From assembly GCA_019096065.1 (NCBI GenBank), contig JAGUCH010000004.1, positions 8,494,001 to 8,558,000 on the forward strand: 64,000 nt of DNA, read 5' to 3'. Numbering within the stretch: the stretch's first letter is position 1; each line of letters starts with the position of its first letter. Shown in pieces: positions 1 through 10,826 of this stretch. This stretch comes from Paracyclopina nana. Lineage: Eukaryota > Arthropoda > Copepoda > Cyclopoida > Cyclopettidae. A program made the position numbers and the translations under genes. The notes below the pieces were generated by a model. It saw nothing but the letters and a program-made list of their open reading frames with translations. It had not been told where the DNA came from and ran no database searches.

Positions 1-1262
1 GCAGTCACTTTTCTTGAAAAGGCTAAAAAGGCCACTTGTGCCAGAAAGGTCATGCTACCAGCTAACTTTTGCAGTAACCACTTTGAAAAAAGTTACTTCT
101 TGGCGCGGGTTTGAAATTGCACTTGAAGTTTTACTTTGCTACATAGGAGAGCAGAAATGGCTGTTTCCTGGCCAGCCACTGCAGTAACTTTTCTTTCAAA
201 GGCCCAAAGGCAACTTGTGCCAGAAAGGTCATGCTACCAGCTAACTTTTGCAGTAACCACTTTGAAAAAAGTTACTTCTTGGCGCGGGTTTGAAATCGCA
301 CTTGAAGTTTTGCATCGCTACATAGGAGAGCAGAAATGGCTGTTTCTTGGCCAGCCACTGCAGTAACTTTTCTTGCAAAGGCCAAAAAGGCCACTTGTGC
401 CAGAAAGGTCATGCTACCAGCTAACTTTTGCAGTAACCACTTTGAAAAAAGTTACTTCTTGGCGCGGGTTTGAAATTGCACTTGAAGTTATGCTTCGCTA
501 CATAGGAGAGCAGAAATGGCTGTTTCTTGGCCAGCCACTGCAGTAACTTTTCTTGCAAAGGCCCAAAAGGCCACTTGTGCCAGAAAGGTCATGCTACCAG
601 CTAACTTTTGCAGTAACCACTTTGAAAAAAGTTACTTCTTGGCGGGTTTGAAATCGCACTTGAAGTTATGCTTCGCTACATAGGAGAGCAGAAATGGCTG
701 TTTCTTGGCCAGCCACTGCAGTAACTTTTCTTTCAAAGGCCAAAAAGGCCACTTGTGCCAGAAAGGTCATGCTACCAGCTAACTTTTGCAGTAACCACTT
801 TGAAAAAAGTTACTTCTTGGCGCAGGTTTGGAATTGCACTTGAAGTTTTGCTTCGCTTCATAGGAGAGCAGAAATGGCTGTTTCTTGGCCAGCCACTGCA
901 GTAACTTTTCTTGCAAAGGCCCAAAAGGCCACTTGTGCCAGAAAGGTCATGCTACCAGCTAACTTTTGCAGTAACTACTTTGAAAAAAGTTACTTCTTGG
1001 CGCGGGTTTGAAATTGCACTTGAAGTTTTGCTTCGCTACATAGGAGAGCAGAAATGGCTGTTTCTTGGCCAGCCACTGCAGTAACTTTTCTTGCAAAGGC
1101 CCAAAAGGCCACTTGTGCCAGAAAGGTCATGCTACCAGCTAACTTTTGCAGTAACCACTTTGAAAAAAGTTACTTCTTGGCGCGGGTTTGAAATCGCACT
1201 TGAAGTTACGCTTCGCTACATAGGAGAGCAGAAATGGCTGTTTCTTGGCCAGCCATTGCAGT
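1..1262. repeat. 180-bp tandem satellite, seven copies, open at the left edge
   Basis: Seven head-to-tail copies of a 178-180 bp unit start near 1, 181, 360, 540, 718, 898 and 1078; an eighth begins at 1258 and diverges at once. Copies differ by a few substitutions and 1-2 bp indels. Each unit holds a short internal near-repeat (GCAGTAAC appears twice, once before TTTTCTT and once before CACTTTGAAAAAAG). Short open frames of 60-76 codons recur in each copy only because the unit length is close to a multiple of three. The array probably continues leftwards outside the window. Confidence 0.95.
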
Positions 1263-1462
1263 TACCACTTTAAAATTTGAAGTTGTAAGTTCATGCTAGC
1301 TAGCACCTGACATTTCCACTTGAAGTTATTCATTTTTAGATAGTTTTGATAAATGGCTTTATTCATGGCCAGTTGTGCCTATAAGCTTTAGCTTGCTACT
1401 AATAAAGTGCTTTATCTATGTTTAGTTTGCTTTTTATTGTGTTTTTTTTGGTTTGTGTGGTA

Positions 1463-1560
1463 GGGTGCGGGTTGGTGCGGCTTGGTGCGGGTTGGTGCGG
1501 GTTGGTGCGGGTCGGTGCGGGTTGGTGCGGGTCGGTGCGGGTTGGTGCGGGTCGGCGCAG
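1463..1560. repeat. 10-bp minisatellite (GGTGCGGGTT)
   Basis: About ten tandem copies of GGTGCGGGTT/GGTGCGGGTC, strongly G-rich on the plus strand. On the minus strand it reads as a proline/threonine-rich open frame (ThrArgThrAsnProHis-like), which I take as a by-product of the repeat. It lies between the satellite and the dispersed segment at 1576. Confidence 0.9.
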
Positions 1561-1575
1561 CTTTTAGACGCGGCC

Positions 1576-1809
1576 GTTTTAGGGCAAGTGTATTTGGAAA
1601 AACTGTCGCGCGCGAAACTTGTCACGTGATCACGCTCGGCAATTTGATTGGCTGATCAGCAGAGCCAGGTTAGAAAAAATTGGTTTCAGCCATGAAAAGC
1701 TTGGAAATTTGCGTGAGTTGCATATGGTTTTGTGGCTTGAAAGGGTGCCATTTTGTCCGTAGATTATGTCATATTAATAAAGTTTTTAGAATTAGTGCAC
1801 CAAAAGCCA
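1576..1809. repeat. Dispersed 233-bp segment, copy 1
   Basis: Nearly identical, in the same orientation, to 7784-8016. It begins TTTTAGGGCAAGT and ends near AGTGCACCAAAAGCCA. It contains CACGTGATCACG (an E-box palindrome) followed by an ATTGGCTG CCAAT-type motif, so it resembles a promoter fragment. No target duplications or inverted ends were found, so its class is open. Confidence 0.85.
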
Positions 1810-2110
1810 TAGTTGATTTTGGCTGCCCTCACTCCTCCAGCCACGACCCCACAAAGATTTGCCTTGTTTCAATCAGCTGAAAAGACATGGCCCCATTTGT
1901 CCCCCTTAGAGCATCCTCGGGGCCGTCAAACTTGAAACCCCATCTAACCACATAGTGACAAGGGGTTTGGGCCCAAAATTGAAAAATTGAATCCGAATAG
2001 ATGTATCAAAACTAGGAATGAGATAGGCCCACAGTCTGAAAAAAAAATAAAAGATAAAAGTATTTTGGAATTTACATATTTATTAGCCAATAAATCAATT
2101 CAGAAAGCAC
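1810..2110. other. Unassigned AT-rich spacer
   Basis: No gene recognised. Around 1960-1985 there is a stretch containing ACAAGGGGTTTGGGCCC that resembles the arms of the inverted-repeat element in the JMJD8 intron (49784-51411), so it may be a fragment of that family. AATAAA-like sequences near 2047 lie downstream of no plus-strand gene. Confidence 0.5.
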
Positions 2111-4998
2111 TCAAGCAAAACTGTCTGCGGATCTAAGCTCGACAGTGTTAGTCGCTTGGATGTGATGAACCTTTAATGGTTTATATAAAACGGAAAAGTA
2201 AATTATGACGCCTACAAATGCGGTTCCAAATCCCCCTAAGGTTCCATAAAAGAAATCAACTATTATGAATGATGAATCTGACTCTAGAACAGGATGAGTT
2301 GAAACATCTCCCTCATTGGTTGAAGTGCCACTATCAGAGGATGTTGAGGTTGTGGATTGTTCGCTTGCAGTGGTTTCAGAGGAAGTTGGATCAGCAGTTG
2401 TTGACAGATCACTAGTAGTTGTATCAGGTGAAGTTGTAACTACATCAGTTGTTGTAGATTGTTCAACAGTACTTGTTTTGGGTGAAGATGTGAAGGTTGT
2501 TGCATCTGAGGATGTAGATTGTTCACTTGTAGTGGTTAAAGGGGAAGTTGTGAAGGTTGTTGTTTCAGTGGTGGTTGACTGATCACTTGTTGTTATTTCT
2601 GGTGAAGTAGTGATTATTGTGGACTCATGTGTTGTAGTAAGTTCACTAGTAGTTGTCTCTGAAGAAGTTGTGATGGCAGTTGTATCAGCTGTTGTTGACT
2701 GATCACTAGTAGTTGTATCAGGTGAAGTTGTAACTACATCAGTTGTTGTAGATTGTTCAACAGTACTTGTTTTGGGTGAAGATGTGAAGGTTGTTGCATC
2801 TGAGGATGTAGATTGTTCACTTGTAGTGGTTAAAGGGGAAGTTGTGAAGGTTGTTGTTTCAGTGGTGGTTGACTGATCACTTGTTGTTATTTCTGGTGAA
2901 GTAGTGATTATTGTGGACTCATGTGTTGTAGTAAGTTCACTAGCAGTTGTCTCTGAAGAAGTTGTGATGGTAGTTGTAACAGCTGTTGTTGACTGATCAC
3001 TAGTAGTTGTAACAGGTGAAGTTGTAACTACATCAGTTGTTGTAGATTGTTCAACAGTACTTGTTTTGGGTGAAGATGTGAAGGTTGTTGCATCTGAGGA
3101 TGTAGATTGTTCACTTGTAGTGGTTGAAGGGGAAGTTGTGAAGGTTGTTGTTTCAGTGGTGGTTGACTGATCACTTGTTGTTATTTCTGGTGAAGTAGTG
3201 ATTATTGTGGACTCATGTGTTGTAGTAAGTTCACTAGCAGTTGTCTCTGAAGTTGTTGTGATGGTAGTTGTAACAGCTGTTGTTGACTGATCACTAGTAG
3301 TTGTAACAGGTGAAGTTGTAACTACATCAGTTGTTGTAGATTGTTCAACAGTACTTGTTTTGGGTGAAGATGTGAAGGTTGTTGAATCTGAGGATGTAGA
3401 TTGTTCACTTGTAGTGGTTAAAGGGGAAGTTGTGAAGGTTGTTGTTTCAGTGGTGGTTGACTGATCACTTGTTGTTATTTCTGGTGAAGTAGTGATTATT
3501 GTGGACTCATGTGTTGTAGTAAGTTCACTAGTAGTTGTCTCTGAAGAAGTTGTGATGGTAGTTGTATCAGCTGTTGTTGACTGATCACTAGTAGTTGTAT
3601 CAGGTGAAGTTGTAACTACATCAGTTGTTGTAGATTGTTCAACAGTACTTGTTTTGGGTGAAGATGTGAAGGTTGTTGCATCTGAGGATGTAGATTGTTC
3701 ACTTGTAGTGGTTAAAGGGGAAGTTGTGAAGGTTGTTGTTTCAGTGGTGGTTGACTGATCACTTGTTGTTATTTCTGGTGAAGTAGTGATTATTGTGGCC
3801 TCATGTGTTGTAGTAAGTTCACTAGCAGTTGTCTCTGAAGTTGTTGTGATGGTAGTTGTAACAGCTGTTGTTGACTGATCACTAGTAGTTGTAACGGGTG
3901 AAGTTGTAACTACATCAGTTGTTGTAGATTGTTCAACAGTACTTGTTTTGGGTGAAGATGTGAAGGTTGTTGCATCTGAGGATGTAGATTGTTCACTTGT
4001 AGTGGTTAAAGGGGAAGTTGTGAAGGTTGTTGTTTCAGTGGTGGTTGACTGATCACTTGTTGTTATTTCTGGTGAAGTAGTGATTATTGTGGACTCATGT
4101 GTTGTAGTAAGTTCACTAGCAGTTGTCTCTGAAGTTGTTGTGATGGTAGTTGTAACAGCTGTTGTTGACTGATCACTAGTAGTTGTTTCAGATGAAGTTG
4201 TAACTACATCAGTTGTTGTAGATTGTTCAACAGTACTTGTTTTGGGTGAAGATGTGAAGGTTGTTGCATCTGAGGATGTAGATTGTTCACTTGTAGTGGT
4301 TGAAGGGGAAGTTGTGAAGGTTGTTGTTTCAGTGGTGGTTGACTGATCACTTGTTGTTATTTCTGGTGAAGTAGTGATTATTGTGGCCTCATGTGTTGTA
4401 GTAAGTTCACTAGTAGTTGTCTCTGAAGAAGTTGTGATGGCAGTTGTATCAGCTGTTGTTGACTGATCACTAGTAGTTGTATCAGGTGAAGTTGTAACTA
4501 CATCAGTTGTTGTAGATTGTTCAACAGTACTTGTTTTGGGTGAAGATGTGAAGGTTGTTGCATCTGAGGATGTAGATTGTTCACTTGTAGTGGTTAAAGG
4601 GGAAGTTGTGAAGGTTGTTGTTTCAGTGGTGGTTGACTGATCACTTGTTGTTATTTCTGGTGAAGTAGTGATTATTGTGGCCTCATGTGTTGTAGTAAGT
4701 TCACTAGCAGTTGTCTCTGAAGTTGTTGTGATGGCAGTTGTTGAGGTTTCAGAGGAAGTTGTGAAGGTTGTTTCTGGTGAAGAAGGCGTTTCATCAGAGA
4801 GTGAAGTTGTGTACATTGTCTTTTCAGTGGTGGATGACTGATCACTAGTATTTGCTTCTGGTGAAATGGTTAATGTAATGTCCACAGGTGTTGTAGTGAG
4901 CTCAGTAGTAGTTGTTTCTGATGAAGTTGTGAGTTTTATTACACCAGAGGCTGTAGATTGTTCACTGATTACTATACCTAAAATTGTTAAGAGTACTT
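2111..4998 (-). CDS. Mucin-like Thr/Ser-rich membrane protein, 98-residue tandem repeats (5' end unresolved)
   Basis: Open frame of about 960 residues, overwhelmingly Thr and Ser with Glu, Asp and Gln, as expected for a densely O-glycosylated surface or peritrophic mucin. The core is eight copies of a 294-bp (98-residue) unit with exact spacing (anchor points 2430, 2724, 3018, 3312, 3606, 3900, 4194, 4488). The C-terminus has one hydrophobic segment (FFYGTLGGFGTAFVG and following) and a tail of about 29 residues, so a type I membrane protein is likely. The frame has no ATG at its 5' end: a TAA lies just upstream of a TTG codon at 5023, and TTAACAATTTTAG near 4995 looks like a splice acceptor. 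The signal-peptide exon is therefore probably upstream, beyond the 18-bp array. No homolog identified by name. Confidence 0.7.
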
Positions 4999-5034
4999 CT
5001 ATCACTGACTGTTGATTGAACAATTAGAAGGCAC

Positions 5035-5640
5035 AATGATCGCATTGTTCACATTGTTCCAAATGTGCACTATTATCATGTTGTGCACAATGATCCCCTT
5101 GTGCACAATGATCATGTTGTGCACAATGATAGCATTGTTCACATTGTGCACATTTCTTCCGTTGCGCACATTGATCCTGTTGTGCACAATGATCACATTG
5201 TCTACATAAATTCTGTTGTGCACAATGATCCCGTTGTGCACAATGATCACATTGTTTACAATGATTTCATTGTTTACAATGATTTCATTGTTTACAATGA
5301 TCCCGTTGTGCACAATGATCACATTGTTTACAATGATCACATTGTTTACAATGATCACATTGTTTACAATGATTTCATTGTTTACAATGATCTCATTGTT
5401 TACAATGATCTCATTGTTTACAATGATCTCATTGTTTACAATGATCGCTTTGTTCACATTGTGCACATTGCTACTGTTGTGCACAATGATCATGTGGTTC
5501 ACATTGCTGCTGTTGTGCACAATGATCATGTTGTGCACAATGATCTCGTAGTGAATAATGATCCCTTTGTGCACAATGATCCCGTTGTGCTTAATGATCA
5601 CATTGGTCTCATTGTTCACATTGGCCGCATTGTGCACAAT
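5035..5640. repeat. 18-bp palindromic tandem array
   Basis: About thirty degenerate copies of an 18-bp unit of the form TTGTTTACAATGATCTCA or TTGTGCACAATGATCACA. The unit contains TTGTGCACAA, a perfect palindrome, and TGATCA, so the array can fold on itself. Because 18 is a multiple of three and the unit lacks stops, both strands have open frames of up to 215 codons (Ile/Val/His/Asn-rich). It lies just upstream of the mucin-like exon and is probably in its first intron or promoter. Confidence 0.9.
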
Positions 5641-5649
5641 TATCCCCAT

Positions 5650-6100
5650 GTGCGCATCGCATTGTGCATATTTATCACCCCACTACCTTTTTGTTTTTCT
5701 TGGCTAGGTTGAGTTTTCGTCAGACACTTCTGAGTTCTCGTTAATTCAGATTCCCATTGAGAACCTGATGGTGTCTGTATTTGATACCTCGCACGATCAT
5801 TTCAGCTAATCTGAAGTACCTTCAAGTTTTCATTTGGAAATCTTAATTGAGTAAAGTTAAGATTCCTTTGCTGTTACAGCATGCGCAAGAGAACACTTTC
5901 TTGTGAGATCAATGTAGCCTATGTTATGTTGAGTTCTGATTGAATGGATGCGTTTTAACATTTTACATCTTATGTGAACTGCGACTTTAATCTCAAGAGA
6001 TATAGTACTTGTCAAAAAAAAACGTTTGACCAATCAGAAGCTGACACCAACAGCCAATCACTGTACGCAGTTTACGCGGAATCTAACCGCCGGCCAAGGG
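5650..6100. other. Unassigned spacer with two CCAAT boxes
   Basis: No gene recognised. At 6025-6065 two CCAATCA motifs lie about 30 bp apart just before the 127-bp array, which could be promoter elements but have no clear gene partner. Confidence 0.35.
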
Positions 6101-6109
6101 AATTCCCGC

Positions 6110-6730
6110 CATTATGTCACTACAAGCTCGGCGCTGCCGAAATTGACTCGGGAGCCGGCCAATTTTGGACTATGGGAAAGACAATTAAGTTTGGATTCGA
6201 ATAAGACAAGCTCAGAGGCCTTGGACTTTGGCAAAAACTCAGGCTTGGAGACTATGAGCTCGGCGCTGCTGAAATCAACTCGGAGTCGCCAATTTTGTAC
6301 AACGGGAAAGACAAGTTTGGATTCGAACAAGACAAGCTCAGCTAGGGGCCTTGGACTTTGGCAAAAACTCAGGCTTGGAGACTACAAGCTCGGCCCTGCC
6401 AAAATCGACTCGGGAGCCGGCCAATTTTGGATGGGAATGCTGGTTTGGATTCGAATAAGACAAGCTCAGGGGCCATGATGGACTTTGGTAAAAACTCAGG
6501 CTTGGAGACTGCAAGCTTGGCGCTGCCGAAATCGACTCGGGAGCCGGCCAATTTTGGATGGTAATGCAAGTTTGGATTCGAATAAGACAAGCTCAGGGGC
6601 CATGATGGACTTTGGCAAAAACTCAGGCTTGGAGACTACGAGCTTGGCGCTGCCGAAATTGACTCGGGAGCTGGCCAATTTTGGATTCGAATAAGACAAG
6701 CTCAGGGGCCTTGGACTTTGGCAGCAAAGA
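6110..6730. repeat. 127-bp tandem array, about five copies
   Basis: Repeats of about 127-130 bp; the landmark AAAAACTCAGGCTTGGAGAC recurs near 6233, 6363, 6490 and 6617. Units carry GACTCGGGAGCCGGCCAATT and GGATTCGAATAAGAC. The first and last units are shortened. Open frames of 68-150 codons in several frames are repeat by-products. Confidence 0.9.
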
Positions 6731-7783
6731 AGAATTAAGTGCACAATTATTATTGAGACTACATTAATTACATGAGATAAATTTCATATGCTTGACAAGG
6801 CCAAAAGGCCTTTATTTTGGGTCCAAAATAAAAAAAAACACTGTTTTTTTCAAAGGTGCAGTTCTCATTTTCCATATGGAGCTATTATTGATCAGGTCAG
6901 GATCTCATTTTTTCATGTAAGAATCCCAATGAGAACCAAGAAGCAAGTGCCGGTCTGTCCAGCGAGATGACGTAGTTTCTCGCAAGAAATCTTGCGAGAA
7001 CAACACCTCTTTGCATAGCCAATCTCGAAGTCCAATTCACGCCAAAATGGCTAGGTTTCTAGGTACAGTTTGTACGTATCCCGGCGAAAAAATTAAAGAT
7101 CTTAACCTTGAGTCTGCAGAGAATCTCACATCGACACTTTCAAAAAGTCCACGAAAATAGGTAGTGGGGCACATAAACAAAATTATTGCTAGTTATAGCT
7201 TTATCTTATGATCTCATGTCCATGCAATGGATATGCAACTTTGGCTTGCATCTTTAAGCTTGGATTCTGCAGCTACTGTTAGTAAGGGTATGCCACACTC
7301 GTTTGTTTATCAACCAACCAGTGAACACATGGAGAGTGAATGTGAATGTACTTTTTTAGAACCTTGAATCAACAACCTTTTTTAGGGAAAATGATCCATT
7401 ATTCATAATCCTAGGTCTTTACAAAAATATTGGTTCATTTCGTGTATGCTTTGAGAGATAATGAAATTGCAACTTGTGATATGAATTAGCATTTTCATTA
7501 AACCAAGCCAGAAAGAATATAAATGGCCAGTTTTTGGCATGCGAGAAGGATTTCAGAAAAGGTACCATTTTCCTTAAAAAAGATTTTTTATTTGAGATCC
7601 TTGATAGGCACTTCATTAGTACCTTTTGACCTCCATGTGTTGAATGGTTGGTAGCAGAGACTTAGATTATAAGAGAAGCGAAGTAAAAATGTAGACATTC
7701 CACTTTTTCGCTACGCGTCAATAAGTTATGTTTTTCATTCCTTTATAAGCCATTGGAGGGACAAACTTTTTCGCTAGATGGCG
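6731..7783. other. Unassigned region with a strong short palindrome
   Basis: No supported gene. At 6975-7001 there is an inverted repeat (TTCTCGCAAGA and TCTTGCGAGAA around a 2-nt loop), followed by a CCAAT motif near 7018 and an ATG at 7046 in the context GCCAAAATGG. This could be a promoter and a tiny first exon, but I could not link it to a downstream exon. Confidence 0.4.
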
Positions 7784-8016
7784 CTTTTAGGGCAAGTATA
7801 TTTGGAAAAACTGTCGCGCGCGAAACTTGTCACGTGATCACGAGCGGCAATTTCATTGGCTGATAAGCGGAGCGAGGTTAGAAAAAATTGGTTTCAGTAA
7901 TGAAAAGCTTTGAAATTTGTCTGAGTTGCATATGGTTTTTGACTTGAAAGGGTGCCATTTTATCCGTAGATTATGTCATATTAATAAAGTTTTCAGAATT
8001 AGTGCACCAAAAGCCA
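7784..8016. repeat. Dispersed 233-bp segment, copy 2
   Basis: Second copy of the segment at 1576-1809, same orientation, mostly identical with scattered substitutions. It lies just left of the ISL2EU-type transposon region. Confidence 0.85.
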
Positions 8017-8356
8017 AAAAATAGCCCATTAGTGATCTTCTATGTAGTGTAGCCATGTCAAATGTACTGGGCAAAGTTGCCGGGCTAGATGGCGCATGGA
8101 ATCTAGCGACTTTACGCCTTTGGCTTATAGAGACACAAATCATAACAATAACATTGACCATACGGATTCCTTTAGTTTCTTAAGGGCAACACTAGATAGA
8201 GCGGAAAGTGAATCATGGGTTCCAGGCAAAATCACAACTACCTTTAATGCTTGAAATAAATCCAAAATTTGGCCCTTTTGGTAAAAAATTGCATGATTCC
8301 GCAAAAATCCAAAATAACTCTAAAAAACAAAAACAAATATTACCGGCATTGAAAAG

Positions 8357-10826
8357 ATGTCGATTTCGTGCACAATATTTGCCGGCTTTCAGAAGATCTT
8401 TGGAAGAGAATTCCGCATTGACCCCCTCAAAGATGGAAAACAGCTAATTGACCCGAAATCTGAGCATATTTTTGACGTCAAAGAGACATTTTTCAAGAAC
8501 CGCGATGTTTCGTCCATAACAGCCAAGTGTGCAAAGTCGATGAAGTTCAAGGAGACACCATATGTTGTTTCCTTTGACATTAAAAGTGACAGAACTGTAG
8601 TTTGGGATATACTAAAATACGCAACATGCGCAATATGCGCAATATACGCAATATGCGCAACAAACTACTAAAATACGCAACAAGCGCAACTACTAGACTA
8701 CGCAACATGCGCAACTACTAAAATGCACAAGGACAATTTTCGTGATAGTATCAGATTTTTTTGAAACCAACTGGTTTAATTTTCTAATTATTGTCATTTT
8801 TTAATACATGCTTATTTAAAATGTCAGATTAACAAAAAAAAATTGAAAAAAAAGGTTATTACAAATTTTTTTTATCTATGTTTAATAATAATTAAAAATA
8901 GTTATTTTTTTCAAGCTGGGGCACAAAAAATAGGGTCATTAAATAGCTGAGCATGGATTTTAAAAAGGGAAAACTTCTTTTAAGATTGATAATGAGTCTT
9001 AATCTTGCTGAAAAATATTAATAATAAAATATAAATAAGTAGCTGACTTTTTTTGTGATAGTCTTATTCTTGCCAAAAAATGTAATTGATAAAATGTAAA
9101 TAAGCAGCTGATTTTTTTTAATTGTCTTATTCTTACTTAAAATTATATTTGACAAAATGAAAATAAGCAGCTGACTTTTATGTTAATGTCAAAATCTTTT
9201 TGAATTTTAAGTGAAATTCAAGCTAAAGAAGTCAGCAGAGAAATATTAATAAAGAGCTGTGATTTTGCATATGTTGCGCATTTCAGCGTGCTGCAACTTT
9301 CATCCAAAAACAGCCAAAAAATGAATTGGCTAATGAAGACTCATTATAATGCTATTATTACAAAAAAAGCCAATGCTTTCATATTAAAAAGTGCCCTAGA
9401 TTACTATGAAGGACAGTTTCAATAAACCCTTAACCTATTAAGTTTTTTAAAGATTTTAATTCCATTTATTTATTCCAGCAGCAAAATGTATTTCACAAGT
9501 TTAAAGGATGTGCAGAAAGTATTTAAAAAATATTCATGGATATTGTTCATGTTGCGCATTTTAGTAGCTGCGCATGTTGCGCATTTTAGCAGTTTGTTGC
9601 GCATATTGCGTATATTGCGCATATTGCGCATATTGCGCATGTTGCGTATTTTAGTATATCCCCTGTAGTTTTAGCTCATTGCTCTTGTGTGTCGGGTGCC
9701 GGTGGCGAGTGCAAACATTCTGCTGCTCTCTATCAATATGTTAATTCTGAGAGGTGTGAGAGCAAAACAAGTCAAACACAAGAGTTCCAAAAACCTTCAA
9801 AAGTGCTTTGTCAGCTGTACCCAAAGGGGGAAAGCATTCAAGAACTTTATCCAAGGTGCCACATATTTGACCATGACTACAGTCCACCAAGTGATGAAGA
9901 GCTTAAAGACTTGTCCTCCTTAATGGGAAAATTTGGACTTCAAAATCGTAGCCTCTTCAAGTCCATAAATTGCCAGAAAAAACCTGCTTCTCTGCCTGAG
10001 GCCAAGCAGAACTTTATTGAGCCACGAATAGCTGCTATGCTAATGGAGACATTGTCTCCAAATATGCTGGGAAGCAATCATGTTGAAAAGGTAAGTCTCA
10101 CTTCAAATATATCCCATTATGCTCTATAATATCACTACTATTCTTCAGATCATGGACAAAAAACCAAAAGAAGAGAAAAGCTTCTTTGAGTCACATGTCT
10201 TGCTTGATTTGTGTGACGCAGTTAAAATATTCCACAACACAGTTGAGCAAGCCAACAGTCCTGAATGGTTCCTCTTTCGAAAGTTCCGAGTAACAGCCAG
10301 TATTGCGCATCGCTTGAGCCGAGGTCGAAAGCCTGAAACTCGTCTGAAATATTTTTCCGAAGATCTGATGTCAAACAAGAATTTGCAGTACGGAAAAGCA
10401 ATGGAACCTGTTGCTCTGGAGAAATACAAGAAGTTGACCAAAAAAAATGTTCTGCCATCTGGGCTAATTGTTGCCACTGCACTTCCTTGGCTAGCATGCA
10501 CACCTGATGGCATTGTGATTGAAGAAAGCGGAGAAATGTTTCCCCTGGAAATAAAATGCCCCATATCTTGCACAAATTCAAGAATAGAAGTTGATTACTT
10601 GATCAATGACAAGCTGAAGAGATCCCACCCGTACTACTTTCAGTGTCAGCTACAAATTTTCCTATGCAGAGCTAAGAAATGCCCTTTCTTTGTATACTCG
10701 AGTGCGGATCATGTTCTCATTACCGTTGAAAAAGATGAGGATTTTCTGTAGAAAAACATCCAACATTTGGAGCAGATATACTTTAATGAACTGTTACCAG
10801 CCCTAGCTTCTCAAAATGAGGCATGA
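8357..10826 (+). pseudogene. SWIM zinc finger and YqaJ-type nuclease of an ISL2EU transposon, interrupted
   Basis: Second protein of ISL2EU elements, a PD-(D/E)XK nuclease related to phage YqaJ. Left part 8357-8603 encodes about 82 residues ending DIKSDRTVV. The frame then enters a 1,059-bp inserted element and resumes at 9663-9671 with LAHCSC...GGECKH, a CxC...CxH SWIM finger split from its upstream half. Removing the element and one 9-bp duplicate restores the frame. A 58-nt intron (10091-10148) precedes the nuclease exon from 10149, where TPDG and LEIKCP give the D...ExK motif. A TAG at 10749-10751 stops the frame, but it stays open for 24 more codons (NIQHLEQIYFNELLPAL) to TGA at 10824-10826, so the TAG looks like decay. 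The true N-terminus may lie upstream of 8357. Confidence 0.85.
8595..9671. mobile_element. Non-autonomous element with long terminal inverted repeats and 9-bp target duplication (Mutator-like)
   Basis: Element 8604-9662 (1,059 bp), flanked by the perfect 9-bp direct repeat CTGTAGTTT at 8595-8603 and 9663-9671. Its ends start GGGATATACTAAAATACGC on both sides and stay complementary for about 130 bp. The arms are made of about 10-bp units around GCGCAATAT/GCGCAACA, so they also resemble a foldback element. The interior is AT-rich without coding capacity. A 9-bp duplication plus long inverted ends starting with G fits Mutator-like elements; that class is inference because no transposase is present. 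Confidence 0.88.

Noticed and set aside
1-1262. Protein-coding repeats in the 180-bp satellite
   Set aside because: Frames restart in each unit, are broken by 1-2 bp indels between copies, and have no recognisable feature.
5002-5712. 215-codon open frames on both strands through the 18-bp array
   Set aside because: The unit is 18 bp without stops, so several frames are open at once; composition is simply the repeated unit and there is no domain or signal peptide.
7046-7200. Possible tiny first exon (ATG GCT AGG TTT CTA G followed by GTACAG)
   Set aside because: Good start context, but no downstream exon in a matching phase could be found.
1571-8016. LTR retrotransposon with the two 233-bp copies as LTRs
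   Set aside because: No TG...CA ends, no target duplication, no gag/pol frames between the copies.
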